Shown here: positions 14,001 to 25,700 of the stretch, piece after piece
How positions within the stretch are numbered: position 1 is the stretch's first letter
Layout of the letters: each line of letters begins with the position of its first letter
Assembly: GCF_028858725.1 (NCBI RefSeq)
Contig: NC_084773.1
Location: 7,802,350-7,866,349 of the forward strand
Source: Colius striatus
Lineage: Eukaryota; Chordata; Aves; Coliiformes; Coliidae
DNA: 64,000 nucleotides
Reading direction: 5' to 3'
Notes under the pieces: generated by a model
What the model was told of the DNA's origin: nothing
The model's database searches: none
Seen by the model: only the letters and a program-made list of their open reading frames with translations
Made by a program: the position numbers and the translations under genes

Positions 14001-14227
14001 ACGGCGGGCGGCCACGAACGCCCTTCCTGGGGCCGCGCCGCCGCCCCCCGGCCCGGCCGTGGGGAGAGCTGGGCCCGTTCCGCCGGACTTACCCACTCGT
14101 TCGCCTTCGGGCTGAAGCTGTAGAGCGCTACCTGTCCGGTCACGTCGGCGATGCTGGTGATGTACGGGTCGTGCTGCTTCAGGGCCGCCAGGCTGATCTC
14201 CTGTCCCGCTCTGCTCACCGACTCCAT
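2029..14227 (-). CDS. DCP1A: DCP1A, mRNA-decapping enzyme 1A, 5' part (exons 1-4, joined)
   Basis: Minus-strand gene. Coding exons are 14227-14093, 13000-12960, 11267-11140 and 2095-2029; all junctions are GT-AG and the phases (0, 2, 1, 2) join without a break. The product is the decapping activator that binds DCP2 and EDC proteins in cytoplasmic P-bodies and promotes removal of the 5' cap before mRNA decay. The visible ~123 residues are most of the N-terminal EVH1 domain. Tyr36, Trp45 and Trp108, which by family knowledge line the proline-rich-ligand pocket, are all present. DCP1B was considered, but the N-terminus (MESVSRAGQE) and the NMHNLVEP stretch fit DCP1A. The linker region and C-terminal trimerisation domain lie beyond the left edge; I found no exon 5 in 1-2028. 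Confidence 0.95.
2096..11139 (-). other. DCP1A intron 3
   Basis: About 9 kb of AT-rich intron between exons 3 and 4. The only coding-like signal I can support is the antisense exon candidate at 6596-6738. The short ORFs elsewhere lack splice structure or recognisable protein content. Confidence 0.8.
6596..6738 (+). CDS. Candidate coding exon of an unrecognised gene, antisense within DCP1A intron 3
   Basis: Plus-strand segment with an acceptor (CTGTCTTTTCAG, ending 6595), a near-perfect start context CACCATGG (ATG at 6600-6602), 46 open codons, and a consensus donor GTAAGT at 6739, leaving phase 1. The peptide begins MEINLPDPSGELAWIKKPFD and ends with EEYFLQTLR; it is hydrophilic and protein-like, with no signal peptide or membrane segment. 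The frame is open back to 6561 and closes with TAA shortly after the donor, so if real it needs another exon. I do not recognise the family. I found no continuing exon: the acceptors I checked near 7280, 7696 and 9970 lead quickly to stops. It could be one exon of a small nested gene, a decayed exon, or chance. No function is proposed. Confidence 0.45.
11140..11267 (-). CDS. DCP1A: DCP1A coding exon 3
   Basis: A 128-nt exon encoding residues 59-101, from RSASPYHGF through NMHNLVEPVNKDLEF to FLLYRNAS. The acceptor is ACAATAG and the donor is GTGAGT. It begins by completing Arg59 and ends with the first base of Leu102. This is the central part of the EVH1 domain, and the NMHNLVEP stretch separates DCP1A from the DCP1B paralogue. 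Confidence 0.95.
11268..12959 (-). other. DCP1A intron 2
   Basis: AT-rich intron with no supportable gene or repeat. Open frames here are short and have no recognisable content. Confidence 0.8.
12960..13000 (-). CDS. DCP1A: DCP1A coding exon 2
   Basis: A 41-nt exon encoding EKTDIEGTLFVYK plus two bases of Arg59. The acceptor is a pyrimidine-rich stretch ending TCTCTTGTAG and the donor is GTAAGG. The peptide matches the DCP1A/DCP1B EVH1 segment that follows the conserved Trp. It is far too short to stand out as an ORF and was found by looking for the expected protein segment. Confidence 0.93.
13001..14092 (-). other. DCP1A intron 1
   Basis: The half next to exon 1 (from about 13760) is part of the CpG island and is very GC-rich. 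The remainder is AT-rich and holds nothing that I can support. Confidence 0.8.
14093..14227 (-). CDS. DCP1A: DCP1A coding exon 1
   Basis: This exon encodes residues 1-45, from MESVSRAGQE to SPKANEW. The ATG (cat at 14225-14227) is the natural start because the known family N-terminus (ME.SRAGQE.SLAALKQHDPYI) begins there. The exon ends after the Trp45 codon at a GTAAGT donor, phase 0. It sits inside a CpG island with a very GC-rich leader. The segment contains the N-terminal helix and first strands of the EVH1 fold, including pocket residues Tyr36 and Trp45. Confidence 0.95.
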
Positions 14228-14231
14228 CTTG
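14224..14231 (-). promoter_or_regulatory. YY1-like motif overlapping the DCP1A start codon
   Basis: The minus strand reads CAAGATGG across the ATG, matching the core of the YY1 consensus that often overlaps start codons of genes with very short leaders. Motif match only. Confidence 0.4.
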
Positions 14232-17200
14232 GATCCCGGCAGCCACTCGCGGGGGAGGGAAGAAGCAGCCGCGCGGTGTCACCGGCGCGCCCGTCCCCGG
14301 CGCCGGCCGGAAGGCCGAGCCCCGCGCCTGCCGTTCCGCCCGCGGGTTACGTGCCCCCAGGGCTCCGCCGCAGCAACCGCCGGAGCGGCGAGGCCCTTCC
14401 CGCCTGCTCGGGACCCGGAACGCCCGCGGGCTTTCCTCTCCCCCACCTCGCAGCTCTTGTGCCTGAGGCCTTGCTGGGCCGCGGCGTGGGCACCGGGTGT
14501 GCGCGCGGCGGCCCCCAGCCCCTGCCCACACGCGTGGCCCAGGCTCGAGGGCCAGCGTCCCCCCGCCACCGCTACAGAGGGGTTACTGACAATGTCGCAC
14601 TGAGGCGGGAGCTGGTCAGGGGCCGCGAGGAAAACAGGCTTCATGGGGTTCAGCCTGAGGCGTGTCCGCCAGTGCTGCCGGGCATCAGCACAGCAGGTAG
14701 GGGCAGCTGTGGTAGCTGTGACTCCCACCAGCTGCAAGGTTTGGCCAGACTCCTCTGTCGGAGCGGGCACAGCTGAGCCCCGACCTCCATTCTCCCGTGC
14801 TGAAGAGTGCCCAAAGACCATTGTCGTTCCTGCCAAGCAGAGAGCTTGCCAGCCTCCTCCCGTCTGTTTCAGCCTGCTGTTGCTCCATCCAGGAGATTTG
14901 TCAGACATGTGGCTCAGATTCAGCTCACACAATGCTGTGAGGAAAGGACTTTTAGTCCTTTGTTGAAGATGAGACCCTCTCAGCCACCCTGCTCAACTCC
15001 ACAACCTGTGCTTAGTCCCCTTGACCATACTGTATGAGATTTTCAGTTGACTTCTGAATTGTCTCTCCACATTTGGATGCATCATGAAGTGAAATAGCTT
15101 TTTCGTTTTGATAGGTCAGATTAAGGTAAAGATCTGTGTACTCTGTACACTGTAAGAGTTCGTTATTATTTATTTACTGGCATTAGTAAGACAAAGGTTT
15201 CTGAATTTACTGCGGACTGGCATATGAAGTGTGGTGATCTGGCTGACAGGCTAGAGGAATTATCTAGTACTTTGAGGATGATATTTTTTGTTTATTCATA
15301 TCTGGTACGGAGTATTTTACAATCTGCAATGGGATATGGAAATGTCAATACTTTTGAAGGATGGAAGGACTAAATATTTTTCTTGGATATAGTAAACATA
15401 CCAACTGTCCTATGTAGTATATAGCTTTCTGGAACAAGATGACATGCAGTGCACTCAACTTTGATCCTGCAATTTTTTTCAATCGTTAGTGGATTTTAGG
15501 AGCAGGAAAGTATAGAATATTAGGAGCAAAGCATGAATGACTTGACCAAGATAAGGTCACTGAGATTCAACTATCTTTGTTGCACTTTATGCAATCTGAC
15601 AGGAAAAAAACAAGGATTGTAAATTTCTGATCAAAACCATGTTTGTGGCAAGCTTCTGACCTTTCAGAGAATGTAAAGAATTTCTACTAAGCTCTATATT
15701 ATCATGGGTCATGTTCTTCTGCATTGCAGGTAGACGTACTTCTGATTTTAATACAGCTTTACAGTATAATCCTCTCCCACAATGGCAGACGTTTAATGCT
15801 CAAGCTATAAGCAAGGATCCAGCAGTTGTATATCTCCATAAATAAACCTTTCTGGCAAGTAGTGGAAGTATAAAGTTCCAGTGTAATATATTTTTTTAAA
15901 TTATAGAAGTAAAAATTTTTGGAGAGAACATTAATTTACTTGTTTTGATGTCAGACAGGTTTAGTATAAAGCAAAAAGAAATGTAAGGTGGGCATAAAAC
16001 TCCTGTGTACTTCATCCCAGTAACTGACCCTGAATCCCAGGACCTAACCATCAGTAAAAAACAAAGAAAAGAACCCCAAATAAAAGCCATACAGAATGTC
16101 ACAGAGCTCCATAAAACTTCCATCCCCTTCTAATGGTTTTAGCAGACTAGGGCCCAATCTAATCCATAAAATTTATGTTTCCCCTGATTCTATTAGTGAA
16201 GTACATAAAACTTAACATCAAGAGCAAACAATGACACTTATCATGATACAAAAAATACTTTGATGTAAAATGTCTAGTTATTATTCAGTAACACCATATT
16301 TGGAAAAGATTGTTTGAAGAAGTTAAAGTTTGAAAACAATCTTTTATAAAGAGACAAACAACATTTTAAAGGCTCAAATGACACAGAAAGAAACTGATGA
16401 AAACTTTTTTAAGAGATAGTTTTAAATGTAATCTAAAAATATCTGCACCAAACTGCTGCTTTCTGCAAGGTTACTGTAAAGCAAAGGTATCTTTTAAAAA
16501 TAAAAACCGTGTTGGCAAAGGACAGCCTTCTGCTGTGTGAGATCTTCTCAACTGTGAAAACTCCTGGGCTTTGTCTTGAATTGAAAGTGAAATGTGAGGA
16601 GCATCGATAAAGCAATGGTTTCTGGTTATGGATTGTTTTCCTCCGTCATCTGCTAATTCCAGTTCTGCATTTTAGTAAATTTATTTTCTCTGCCCTTCTT
16701 CATTGTTGTTTCCTTGGAATAAAGTATTTTATATCACAAATGAGTCATATGGCCTGCCATCTGCTTCCTCAACCTTGAAGTACACCGAAGTATATTGTAT
16801 ACTTAGACTGAAGTCATGACCTCAGTGTAAACTGGAATGTTAGTTGTATTCATTCAGGCTTGTTCTCGTTGTCCTCCCTTGAAACTATACAGCAGTTAAA
16901 GCTCAGGCAATGTGCATCTCTCACTCTCTGTTCCTGATTCTTGCACTGAACCAGGCAGGAGTAGGATGGTGTACATAATGCCCTTTTGATGTTTTCTTTG
17001 TGAGTGGAACAGGTTCTATTTGTGTTTCAACAAGTGTTATTCAGCAGAAGTTTTGTAGACAGGATGTGATGATTTATTATGCTATTACCTACTTGACATA
17101 CATTATTATTAAGGTAGGTGAAATAATAAAGTCCCTCTTTTATGCCTTCAGTTGATTGTGACGGCATGTCTGGGTCTCTCCATTGATATCTTCTTCTTTG

Positions 17201-20200
17201 CAGTTATGTTATACAAACTCTTTTTCTGGTCCCTGTGTTTCACGTAGCAGATTATGTATTCGTAAAGCTTATTTGGGCTGCAGTCAATCCTCTCAGACTT
17301 CAATGCAGAAAAATCTTCAGTCTGCAGTCCCTTTGTTTTTCCCTTGCTAGCTGAATAACAGCAGGAAAGAATATCTTGCTGCTTTTAAGATGACAGAGAA
17401 GGGCAGTAAGCATTCCCAGTCAATGCATTTTCTGTTATTACATAAAGCTGAATTAGGATCCAGTGGAGTTCAGCAAACCTGAGTGACTCATAGAGCTCAT
17501 ATTCCATCACTGCCATTTTTCACTTGAAGCAATTATCAGAAGTTTCTGATTTCAAGAGGTATTTTGCAAATGACACACTTATTGGTTGGTTTACAGATGT
17601 TTTTCCTTGAATTGTAACAGCAGGCAATTCTTGGGCTGTTGATCAGTAATTGCATTGTTACCTATACCTGAAATTTCAGTGATAATGGCTATAATTCTAC
17701 AGACATGGACTTGGCTCTTGCTAGGGCTAATTGGCCTGATCATAACTTCCTTAATAACTTAATGAACTTTTAGTTTGCACTTTATTTCTCTGAGCAAGGC
17801 TGCAAATGTTTAGCCTGTTTTGTTGTGGTTGTCATGTGAGTTTTTAATTTTTTTTTATTTTAATGAGACATTTCTGTTATTTTAAAGTCGTTAAAAATAA
17901 GAGTAGGGGGAAATCGTAGAATTTTGCAAGAGTTGCAGTTATGTTTGAAAAGTCATTTCACTTGAGCATTTTAATTTGCTTATTGTTTATTGTAATGTTT
18001 ACTTCAGTTGTATTATTTGCTCTACTGTGTATGCAAATTTGAGGCTGACAGTTTCCGATACTCAGTCTCCTTACTATTACTCACTGTAGAAATAGTTCTT
18101 TCTGTGGTGATTCTCCAAGCTTAAAAAGGTAACTGAAAGCTGCTGTGGTTCAAAATTATGACCCATCTCTTTGTAAATGAGATTTGTAAAAATCTCAGCT
18201 TTTGAGGTTTAGCACAAAAATGGCCTTGCGTGCTACTCAACAGCAGTTTATACATACTTAAGTGAATAAAGTCCTTTCCTGTCAATTATTTTGGTCTTTA
18301 GAGGTGTTGAGTGACTCTTAAACCTTTCACAGGTGTTTTAACTTGCAGTCTGCTCTTTCTGCAGTGATGCTGCATCCACAGCATATTGGTACTGTATTGC
18401 ATATTCCTGGTGACATATTTATTTTGAGCTGTGAAAAGTCTTTAGAGGAAAGTTTTCTAAATTGTTACACAGTACAGTGCTATAGGGCAGCAAATATGTT
18501 CTTTTTTTACCTGAGAGTTTTTAATATTTGGATACTCTGCAGTATTGGTTTGTCACCAGATCAGTTTCCTTTTATCCTTCTTTCCCTGGCTACAAAAGTA
18601 AACTTATTAAAACACTTGCTGATTGTCATCAGGATAAAATACCACCAACTGTACAACTAATGTCCTTTTCTAGGATTTTCAGTAATTAATTCAATGATAA
18701 ATTTGTCAACTCATTATGTTCTTCTTGAGTTATACACTAAGTAGACAAACTGAGGAGACTGTGTTAAAAGCTAGAGGAATGACAAAATACTCAGAAACAA
18801 ACCAAATTATTATGCTACTGGGTCAACAGTTTACACATTAGTGTGTACAAGGTTGTTACAGATATTGGTTCTCCACAGTTACTGTCAAAATGGAATGAGG
18901 TTAATTTGCAGCAAAGATAACTAGTCTGGATCTTGGCAATCCTGATCAGTAGGAACTGTTAAGCCATATAACAAATTATTGAAGGATGTTATGGTGGTTT
19001 TTGTAGTATCAGATCATACATTATCTGTCAATGGTGATCTTTACATACTTGTTCTTACCTCTGTGTAGAACCTTTTACTCAAGATAATTATTTCATTTTG
19101 CCTTTGTATCATTCCTCTCCCACTGTTCTTGGGAGAGCAAGTACCCCTTCACTTCTGCCAAGTGGACTATTTAAGTCAGAATTATGAAATAAGCAAACCA
19201 TGTGTTTCTACAGTTCTTTACATCAAAGCTGACAGTTTCTGGCCTGGCTTTTGCCAACAGGTTTGGTTGTTATTTTGGGGTTTTTTTTGAATGTGTGACT
19301 ACATCTGCAAATACAGTCCAAAGGGATACAGAGAACTGGTAGTTTAAAAAATTAAAACCCATGGGATAGGATGGTATGTAAAGAGACTCCTGGTTTTGAA
19401 GGGTCATCGTATTGAACTAACAAGGTATAGGAAAATAGATCTGAGACTGCTGACTTACCCAGCTGTAGGTGTGGGATTTTTTCCTATCCTGTGCTGTACA
19501 TAAAATAGAGATAATATGTAACTACTTTGTAGAGTATCTGAGTTTCTCAGGTGTTACAATACTGAAATCTGAATTTAATTATGAATTACTTTGGTCTCAT
19601 TTTTCCATGTAATAATTGCAGTCATGATTTTGTAACAGGAATGGATGACTTTTTATATTTTTTTAAATCTCCTTGTACAACTGGCAAAATGTTCTAGAAA
19701 ACATGACGCAGGAAGCATTAAAAACAAGTGTCTTACTGAAATAAAGTAATTTAATGAAGTACAAGGAAAATTACATTTAAAATTCCATATTTAGTCATCT
19801 ATGTGTTCACTGCCATTTTGGACATGAGTATTATCAACAGTTATGGTACTTCTAAGAGATGCTAAAAAGTTGATCAAAGAAAAGACATTAAATTACACTT
19901 AAAATTCAATACAACCAAGAGAATGAAAAGTCTCAATTCGATTTATACAGTAAAGCTGTTCCCACAACAACAGTACAAGAGGTTGAAATAGGTCACAGGC
20001 AGCCTTCCTTACATTGCTCAATAACATTAGAAGGATTAATCATTTATGGATTATCTCCTAGAAACAATGATCTGGCGCAGACAGGTAATCCAATCTCCTC
20101 TATCTTTCTAACCTGGTTTGCCGTTTCACAGGGGATTGTGAAAGGGTGGCAATTTTTCCTAGGAAGACATTGACTGCCAGCTTGAAACATGTAAATTGCT

Positions 20201-22769
20201 GGAATTTGCATCCAATTATGACAGCTCTTCTGTGATGAAGGTAGGTAATAAAATTAGGTAAAACTAACTTTTCTTAACTAGAGCACAGCGGTTTGGCTCA
20301 GAAATTAAATAATCTTCACCCTAGTTGTAATCTATCACTGAACAAAGTAAAGAGAGAAGTTTATCATTGACATAAATCAGAACTAGAAAGAAAATATTAT
20401 TTCTGGAACTCTGTAAAAGTATCCAGTAACTTGTTTTTCCTCACTAATTTTGTCCAAAAATTTAAATACAACTTACTTTTGAATACAAGCCTTTCAGTGG
20501 TCGCCGCCTCTGTAAGTACCTTCAATATAAATCTACAGCCTGACTTTTACTGATCTATACACTTAATGTAACACACAGGGCTTTGAACATACATCTTTAT
20601 CCAATTTTGTCATATTTTATCCCACAGTAGATACAAGACCTACAGCTGAATATATTAGAACTGTACTAATTTCTAATGGAAATCTCCATTGTGGCAAATT
20701 AGCAATTGGACAAAATATTGCAGCAGCAAAGCTGCACTATCAGGGATTCTCTATTTTTTCATTTTACATGTAGTTTCTGTTTTATTGGTATGACATTAGG
20801 AAAAACAATATGCAATTACTGTCACAAGGCAGGGTAGTCTATTCTTCTAAGTCTTGTACAGATTATAGACTGCATAGATCAAAAAAAAGAATGACAATGA
20901 GTGAGATTCTAGTCTGTAAAAACCTGGAAAATGTATCAAGAATAATTGTGCATTACAGTAGATACTTTGAGCCTTGAGAAAGCTACTTTAGGAGATCTTG
21001 CCAGTTTGTAGCTTGGCCAATTACTGAGTTACCTACCTGAATATACAGTGTCAGTTCTATGACGTTGTGTACTTATGCTTTTGTTCCCTTGTAAGTATCC
21101 ATTTGTATCCTTTAAGGTTCCTGAGCCATTTTCATTGCCTCTATGTATTTAGTCCTTTAAATGTTGAGACTATGACAGAAATTTTAAAATATAGGTTTAT
21201 ATACTTCTTTATCTCTGAAGGCTTGCTAAAAAATAGCAAGTCGCAATTCATGTTTAATCTTTTTAGCTGATACTCTTTCCAAATATGCACATATCAGACC
21301 AATCATCTTTAAAACAGGTTAGATAAATATTTTATGTCCAAATATGTATTTTTCAATAGGCTTTTCTTGATGTGCTACAGTATTAATAAAGAAAATGCAA
21401 CACAATTCTGAGAGTAAATAGCTTCTAGAGCTTTTCAGACAAGACTTGGAACAAATACAGTGTAAAGCAGCCAGGTAGCTAGGTGATCTGTGCTGCATTT
21501 GGTGCTTCTTACGTTGTCCAGGGTCAGAGGAATGAGAATCAGTAAGCCTGAATTCATTTCATAGGTTACTACACCACCTCACTTTTCCCAGGCATAAAAT
21601 TAGTATAATATATTTACTCATCATCATAAATGTAACTGAAATATTCTTTGAAGAGTAATATAAACAGTAGGTGTTAAGATGATATTTCACTCATCTAGGG
21701 AAGGGCTTGCTGATGTATCACAAGACCTCGTTTGAAGGTGAGGGGAGCAGCTGCATTGTCTGCTGTCATACTAATTCTGCAGTCATGACAAAGGAGCAGG
21801 TTCAAGAGTGCTGCTGTGCTCTGGCAGGGTGGATTTCCTCAGGCCTCTTGCTGCTACCTAATACTTTCTGTGGGTGCCCCTCTGCCTGCTGGAGTTGGGC
21901 TGCAAACTGAAGGATACACATGTGCAGCCAGAGACCTAAGGTACAGTTATTTCTTAGTGTAAGCACGTGTATCCCTTGCACTTTGCTTTGTCAGCTTTCT
22001 CCAGAACATATCATGTCCAAGAGCATTCAGTGACATAGCCATTTGGACTTAATGTGTGTTGTGTACTAAATTCTGCCCCTAACAGTTGTAGTCAAGAATC
22101 CATAATGTGTTTCTGCTTTGAAGTGAAACTCTGAGGCAGACCCACCCATTTTGGGACAGGATGGCCTTCCTCCAGAGAGTAAGGAAGGTGGACAAAGAAA
22201 AATGAGAAGGAGTCACCATTCTGGTGAAAAGGGAAGCTCAGTTACATCATGACTAAGTAAATAAACTGGATGAGATCCTAAGCACTTATTTGGCTTCTTT
22301 TTGCCAATTAAGTCCTGGCTGATGGAGAAATCCTTTGCTGTAGTCACTCGGAAGAGATCCATAAAGCTGTCTGCTGATGATCCTCTGGGGAGCCCTGTGG
22401 TTAAGATGTGTGAGGAATGGCATAGGAAGGGCATTTCAAGGGGAAGGCGTTCACACGCAATATTGTGGAAGCTTGCAAGCAAAGAATCACAGAGCTTAGC
22501 TTAAGAAACTGCTGCACTTCAGGCAGGCCTTAAGGGCAGAGATGGAAGTGCAATTGCAGCCTTTAATTTTGAGACCTCATGTTCCTTGACTTCGGTGTTA
22601 GAAAATAAGTGATCTGATAGTAATAAATTATTTAAGAACAAAATCAGTAGCATTTAATTAATTTCAAATGAGTTGTGTGCTGTTACATGCATAAAGCACA
22701 AGGGCAGTCAACTAGTGAAATATTTCCTTCAGAATTCTCTGTACAGATTTAACAAATTTCATTTTGAAA

Positions 22770-22789
22770 ATGAATGAATGAATGAATGT
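22770..22789. repeat. (AATG)n microsatellite
   Basis: Five consecutive tetranucleotide units, followed by unique sequence. Confidence 0.8.
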
Positions 22790-25700
22790 AACTGTAGAGA
22801 TAATCTACAAATTAGATTGCTTACTTTGGCATGTTTTCAGGGAAAAAGAGCTAACTAATATTCTGTTTGTTGAAACCATCCGCTGTATTCATACAGAAGT
22901 TTTTCCCAGTGGTGTTTGACAATAAAGTACTTTTGCATATGGAATTAGTGTACTGAAATAACAAATCCAAGGAGTTTGTGTAGCAATGATACACTTTGTC
23001 AGGTAAAGACTGAAGAGCTTATGAGCATCTCTCCGACATATTGTAGTAATCACAAATAATTCTTTAAACGCTTCCAGTTTAGATGACTGGCTCTAACAGG
23101 TTCTTTCAAAACTCTCACAGTCTCACAATGACTGTTTCTCATTTTCAAAATGATTACCTCTTCTAAAGTGAATATATATTATGTGATTTTTCCAAGCAAA
23201 TTTAATAGCCCTGGAGAGCTGCAGTGTAAATCAGTGCAGGTATGCAAAATCAGCTGAAAGACCACATCTCCTCTTGATTTTTCCTGCTGGTGTGATGCCT
23301 TCCAAAGCTGGAGAGCTCTGCAGTTTGGGAAGTCTAAACCCAGTGCCTGTGTAGCTGCTTAGCTCCTCCTCTACCTCAGCTCCTACCTATATCTGTGGCT
23401 GATGCCATCTGGTGTAGAAATTGATGCGGGGTAGATCAGGTTTGCCATGCTTTCCCTTCCCTATCCCTGCGTGCATGGGTGCACCTGATGTTGGTCATAG
23501 GTATTAAAGGTGTTTGTAGGCAGCTCGACACTTCTGTGACAAAACAGACCTGTGAACCAAGAGAACAGAGTTCCAGAAATGGAAAACTATCCCACAGTGC
23601 AGGAATGACCAGAGTCCACTATTTACCCTAATGGAAAAAAAATCAAACCAGTTACCAAAAAATAGTAGGAAAAGGTTGCCTCTGTAAAATGTGTTCACTC
23701 TGAGATAAAACTGGCATCCTTTTTGCTTTTTTTGGATTAGTTAAAAATGTGATTGTCTCCGTTTTCATGATGAACTTGTCACCTGAGTAATTAATGAGTG
23801 GTTATATCTAGGAGACAAGCTGTGATTGGAGGGAGAGCTGTCAGTGTAACTATGGTGCATGGAGGAGTGTGGGACCAGATGCAAGGGGAAGGTAGACTGC
23901 TCCTCCTGCTCTTTGCTTTACCTCCTTGTAGCAAAAGTGTCTACACAGGAGTAGCAGAGGACCTCAGACTGAAAGAAAGTCTTAGCAGGCAAAGACAGTT
24001 GTGTCCTTGCAATGTATATGTGTGGGAAGGGGACTGTTTGACTTTGGTAATTGCATGGGCATGGGTTTTTGTAAGACCTTCGCATTATGGTTAGTTTTGG
24101 TTATTTTTTCTTGCGTGTTTTTTTTAATCTCAGTCATAAGTTCCAGCTGTAACAGGGAGCTAGCCAAGTAGGCTCTGTGAACTTTGAGATTTAGCACTTC
24201 AAGACCACCACATGATTCATGAGCTTCTGTGACATGAGAATTGGGCAATGCTGTTGGTTTACAAACTGTTCTGGGCAGTGCTTAAGTTAAAAGAGCAATA
24301 AACTATTATTCTTGCTACTTTAAAAATTCCACCCAAATAGTACTGTGTAATATCAGAGTTTCTACACTGATTCAGCTTCAGATGTTCCTTTAATAGGCTC
24401 TAATCTACTTCATGGTGCTTGTTGAACAGTCACACTTCTGCAAAGTGCTCTCCATGGCTTGGTGGCACCATGCCAACTGCTGAGAGGTTTGAAGGGTAGT
24501 AACTAGTGTTTGCTTTTAAACAGTGAGAGGGCTACTAAGTAAAATCCCCTGCAAGTGTCAGCTGGTAACTGAAACACTGACTTTACCAGGTGAGCTGGCT
24601 GCCAGTATAAGTGCACTTTGTCAAACACTTTGTGAAAGAAAAAGAGTAAATGAATAATAATGAAAGAAATTGTAAAAATTTGCATTTTTTATTACCATCA
24701 TGTCAGCAGAGCAGACAGAGAGACTTATTAAATTTACTCCAATCCCCAGTAGTTTTTCATGCCCTTGACAAAAAATCAGAGTGCAAGATAAAAAAGTTGC
24801 CTATAGTCTATCTATTTAAGTGGATTTTTTATTTCTATCTCTAGTCAGAATTTAATTATTAATGTTTGCAAAACACATATTCTGGTATATGGGCTATTTG
24901 CAAGCTGTTATTTAAAATATATCTAAATTGTAGTTTTCAATTAACCAAACAACGTTCTAGTGATTCTTGAAAGGCTCCCAAAGCCAACAAGCATTCTCCA
25001 GAGAATATGTTAATGAGACATCTAATGGAACATCAGGATCAATGTATAATTTTCATTTATACATAAAAAGATTATTTTTTATACTTTTGTTACTAAAATA
25101 GCTTTTTTATTTAAAAAAATCTAAAACTAGAAAATGTTTGCCCTGCAAAATTGTCAACAGAGAATATTTTGCTTATTTGTCTGTAGTCAAAGAATAGAGT
25201 AGCAGCAGAGCTTGTATATATTCTTCTGTTTTAATCAGCAAAATGGTAATAGAGGGAAAAGGCAACTGAGATATAGAACTGTAGCAAGATAGATTTTTGA
25301 AGCTTCGACAGTCTTTGAGGTCTAGGTTTTTCTCATATTTCATCTGAAATTGATTTCTTTTGCATTTCTACTGAACTTATGGAAGAGAGGGACTGGTGCT
25401 AACATCAGTGCTATTTAAGAGAGCATCTAAATTTGTTCTCTGACTATAGCTGAGGTGTGTGGCTGTTAGAAAATGCTCATTTTGTGACCTCCAGCTTGCA
25501 TCCAGGACCTGTTTTAGTCATAACCTTTGTCTTGTATCTTAGTTTCTTATTTGGGCTCTTGACCTTTGGTATTTATCCTGATTGTTGGCCTGTGGGTGCC
25601 AGATCGCCTCTTGTCATAGGGTTGGATTCTAGTTTCAGATATTAGCTTTAACTGCTTATTGCAGCTTGGCACTTAAATCTTATTTGTGCTTTTGAATTTT

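Larger units (their letters stand above)
13760..14800 (-). promoter_or_regulatory. CpG-island promoter of DCP1A
   Basis: A roughly 1-kb block dense in CG and GC, in strong contrast with AT-rich flanks, spanning exon 1 and its upstream region. A CCGGAAGG ETS-type site lies at 14307-14314, about 80 bp upstream of the start codon. No TATA box is evident, as expected for a housekeeping promoter. The long open frames on both strands here are a by-product of GC richness. Bidirectional promoter activity is possible, but I see no plus-strand exon to support it. Confidence 0.8.

Noticed and set aside
2029..14227. Assignment to DCP1B
   Set aside because: The N-terminus and exon 3 peptide follow DCP1A, and the neighbouring CACNA1D gene fits the DCP1A locus.
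13781..14932. Long open frames on both strands (up to 289 codons) around DCP1A exon 1
   Set aside because: They lie in a CpG island where stop codons are rare. Only 14093-14227 on the minus strand matches a known protein; the rest is Arg/Pro/Gly-rich translation of GC-rich DNA.
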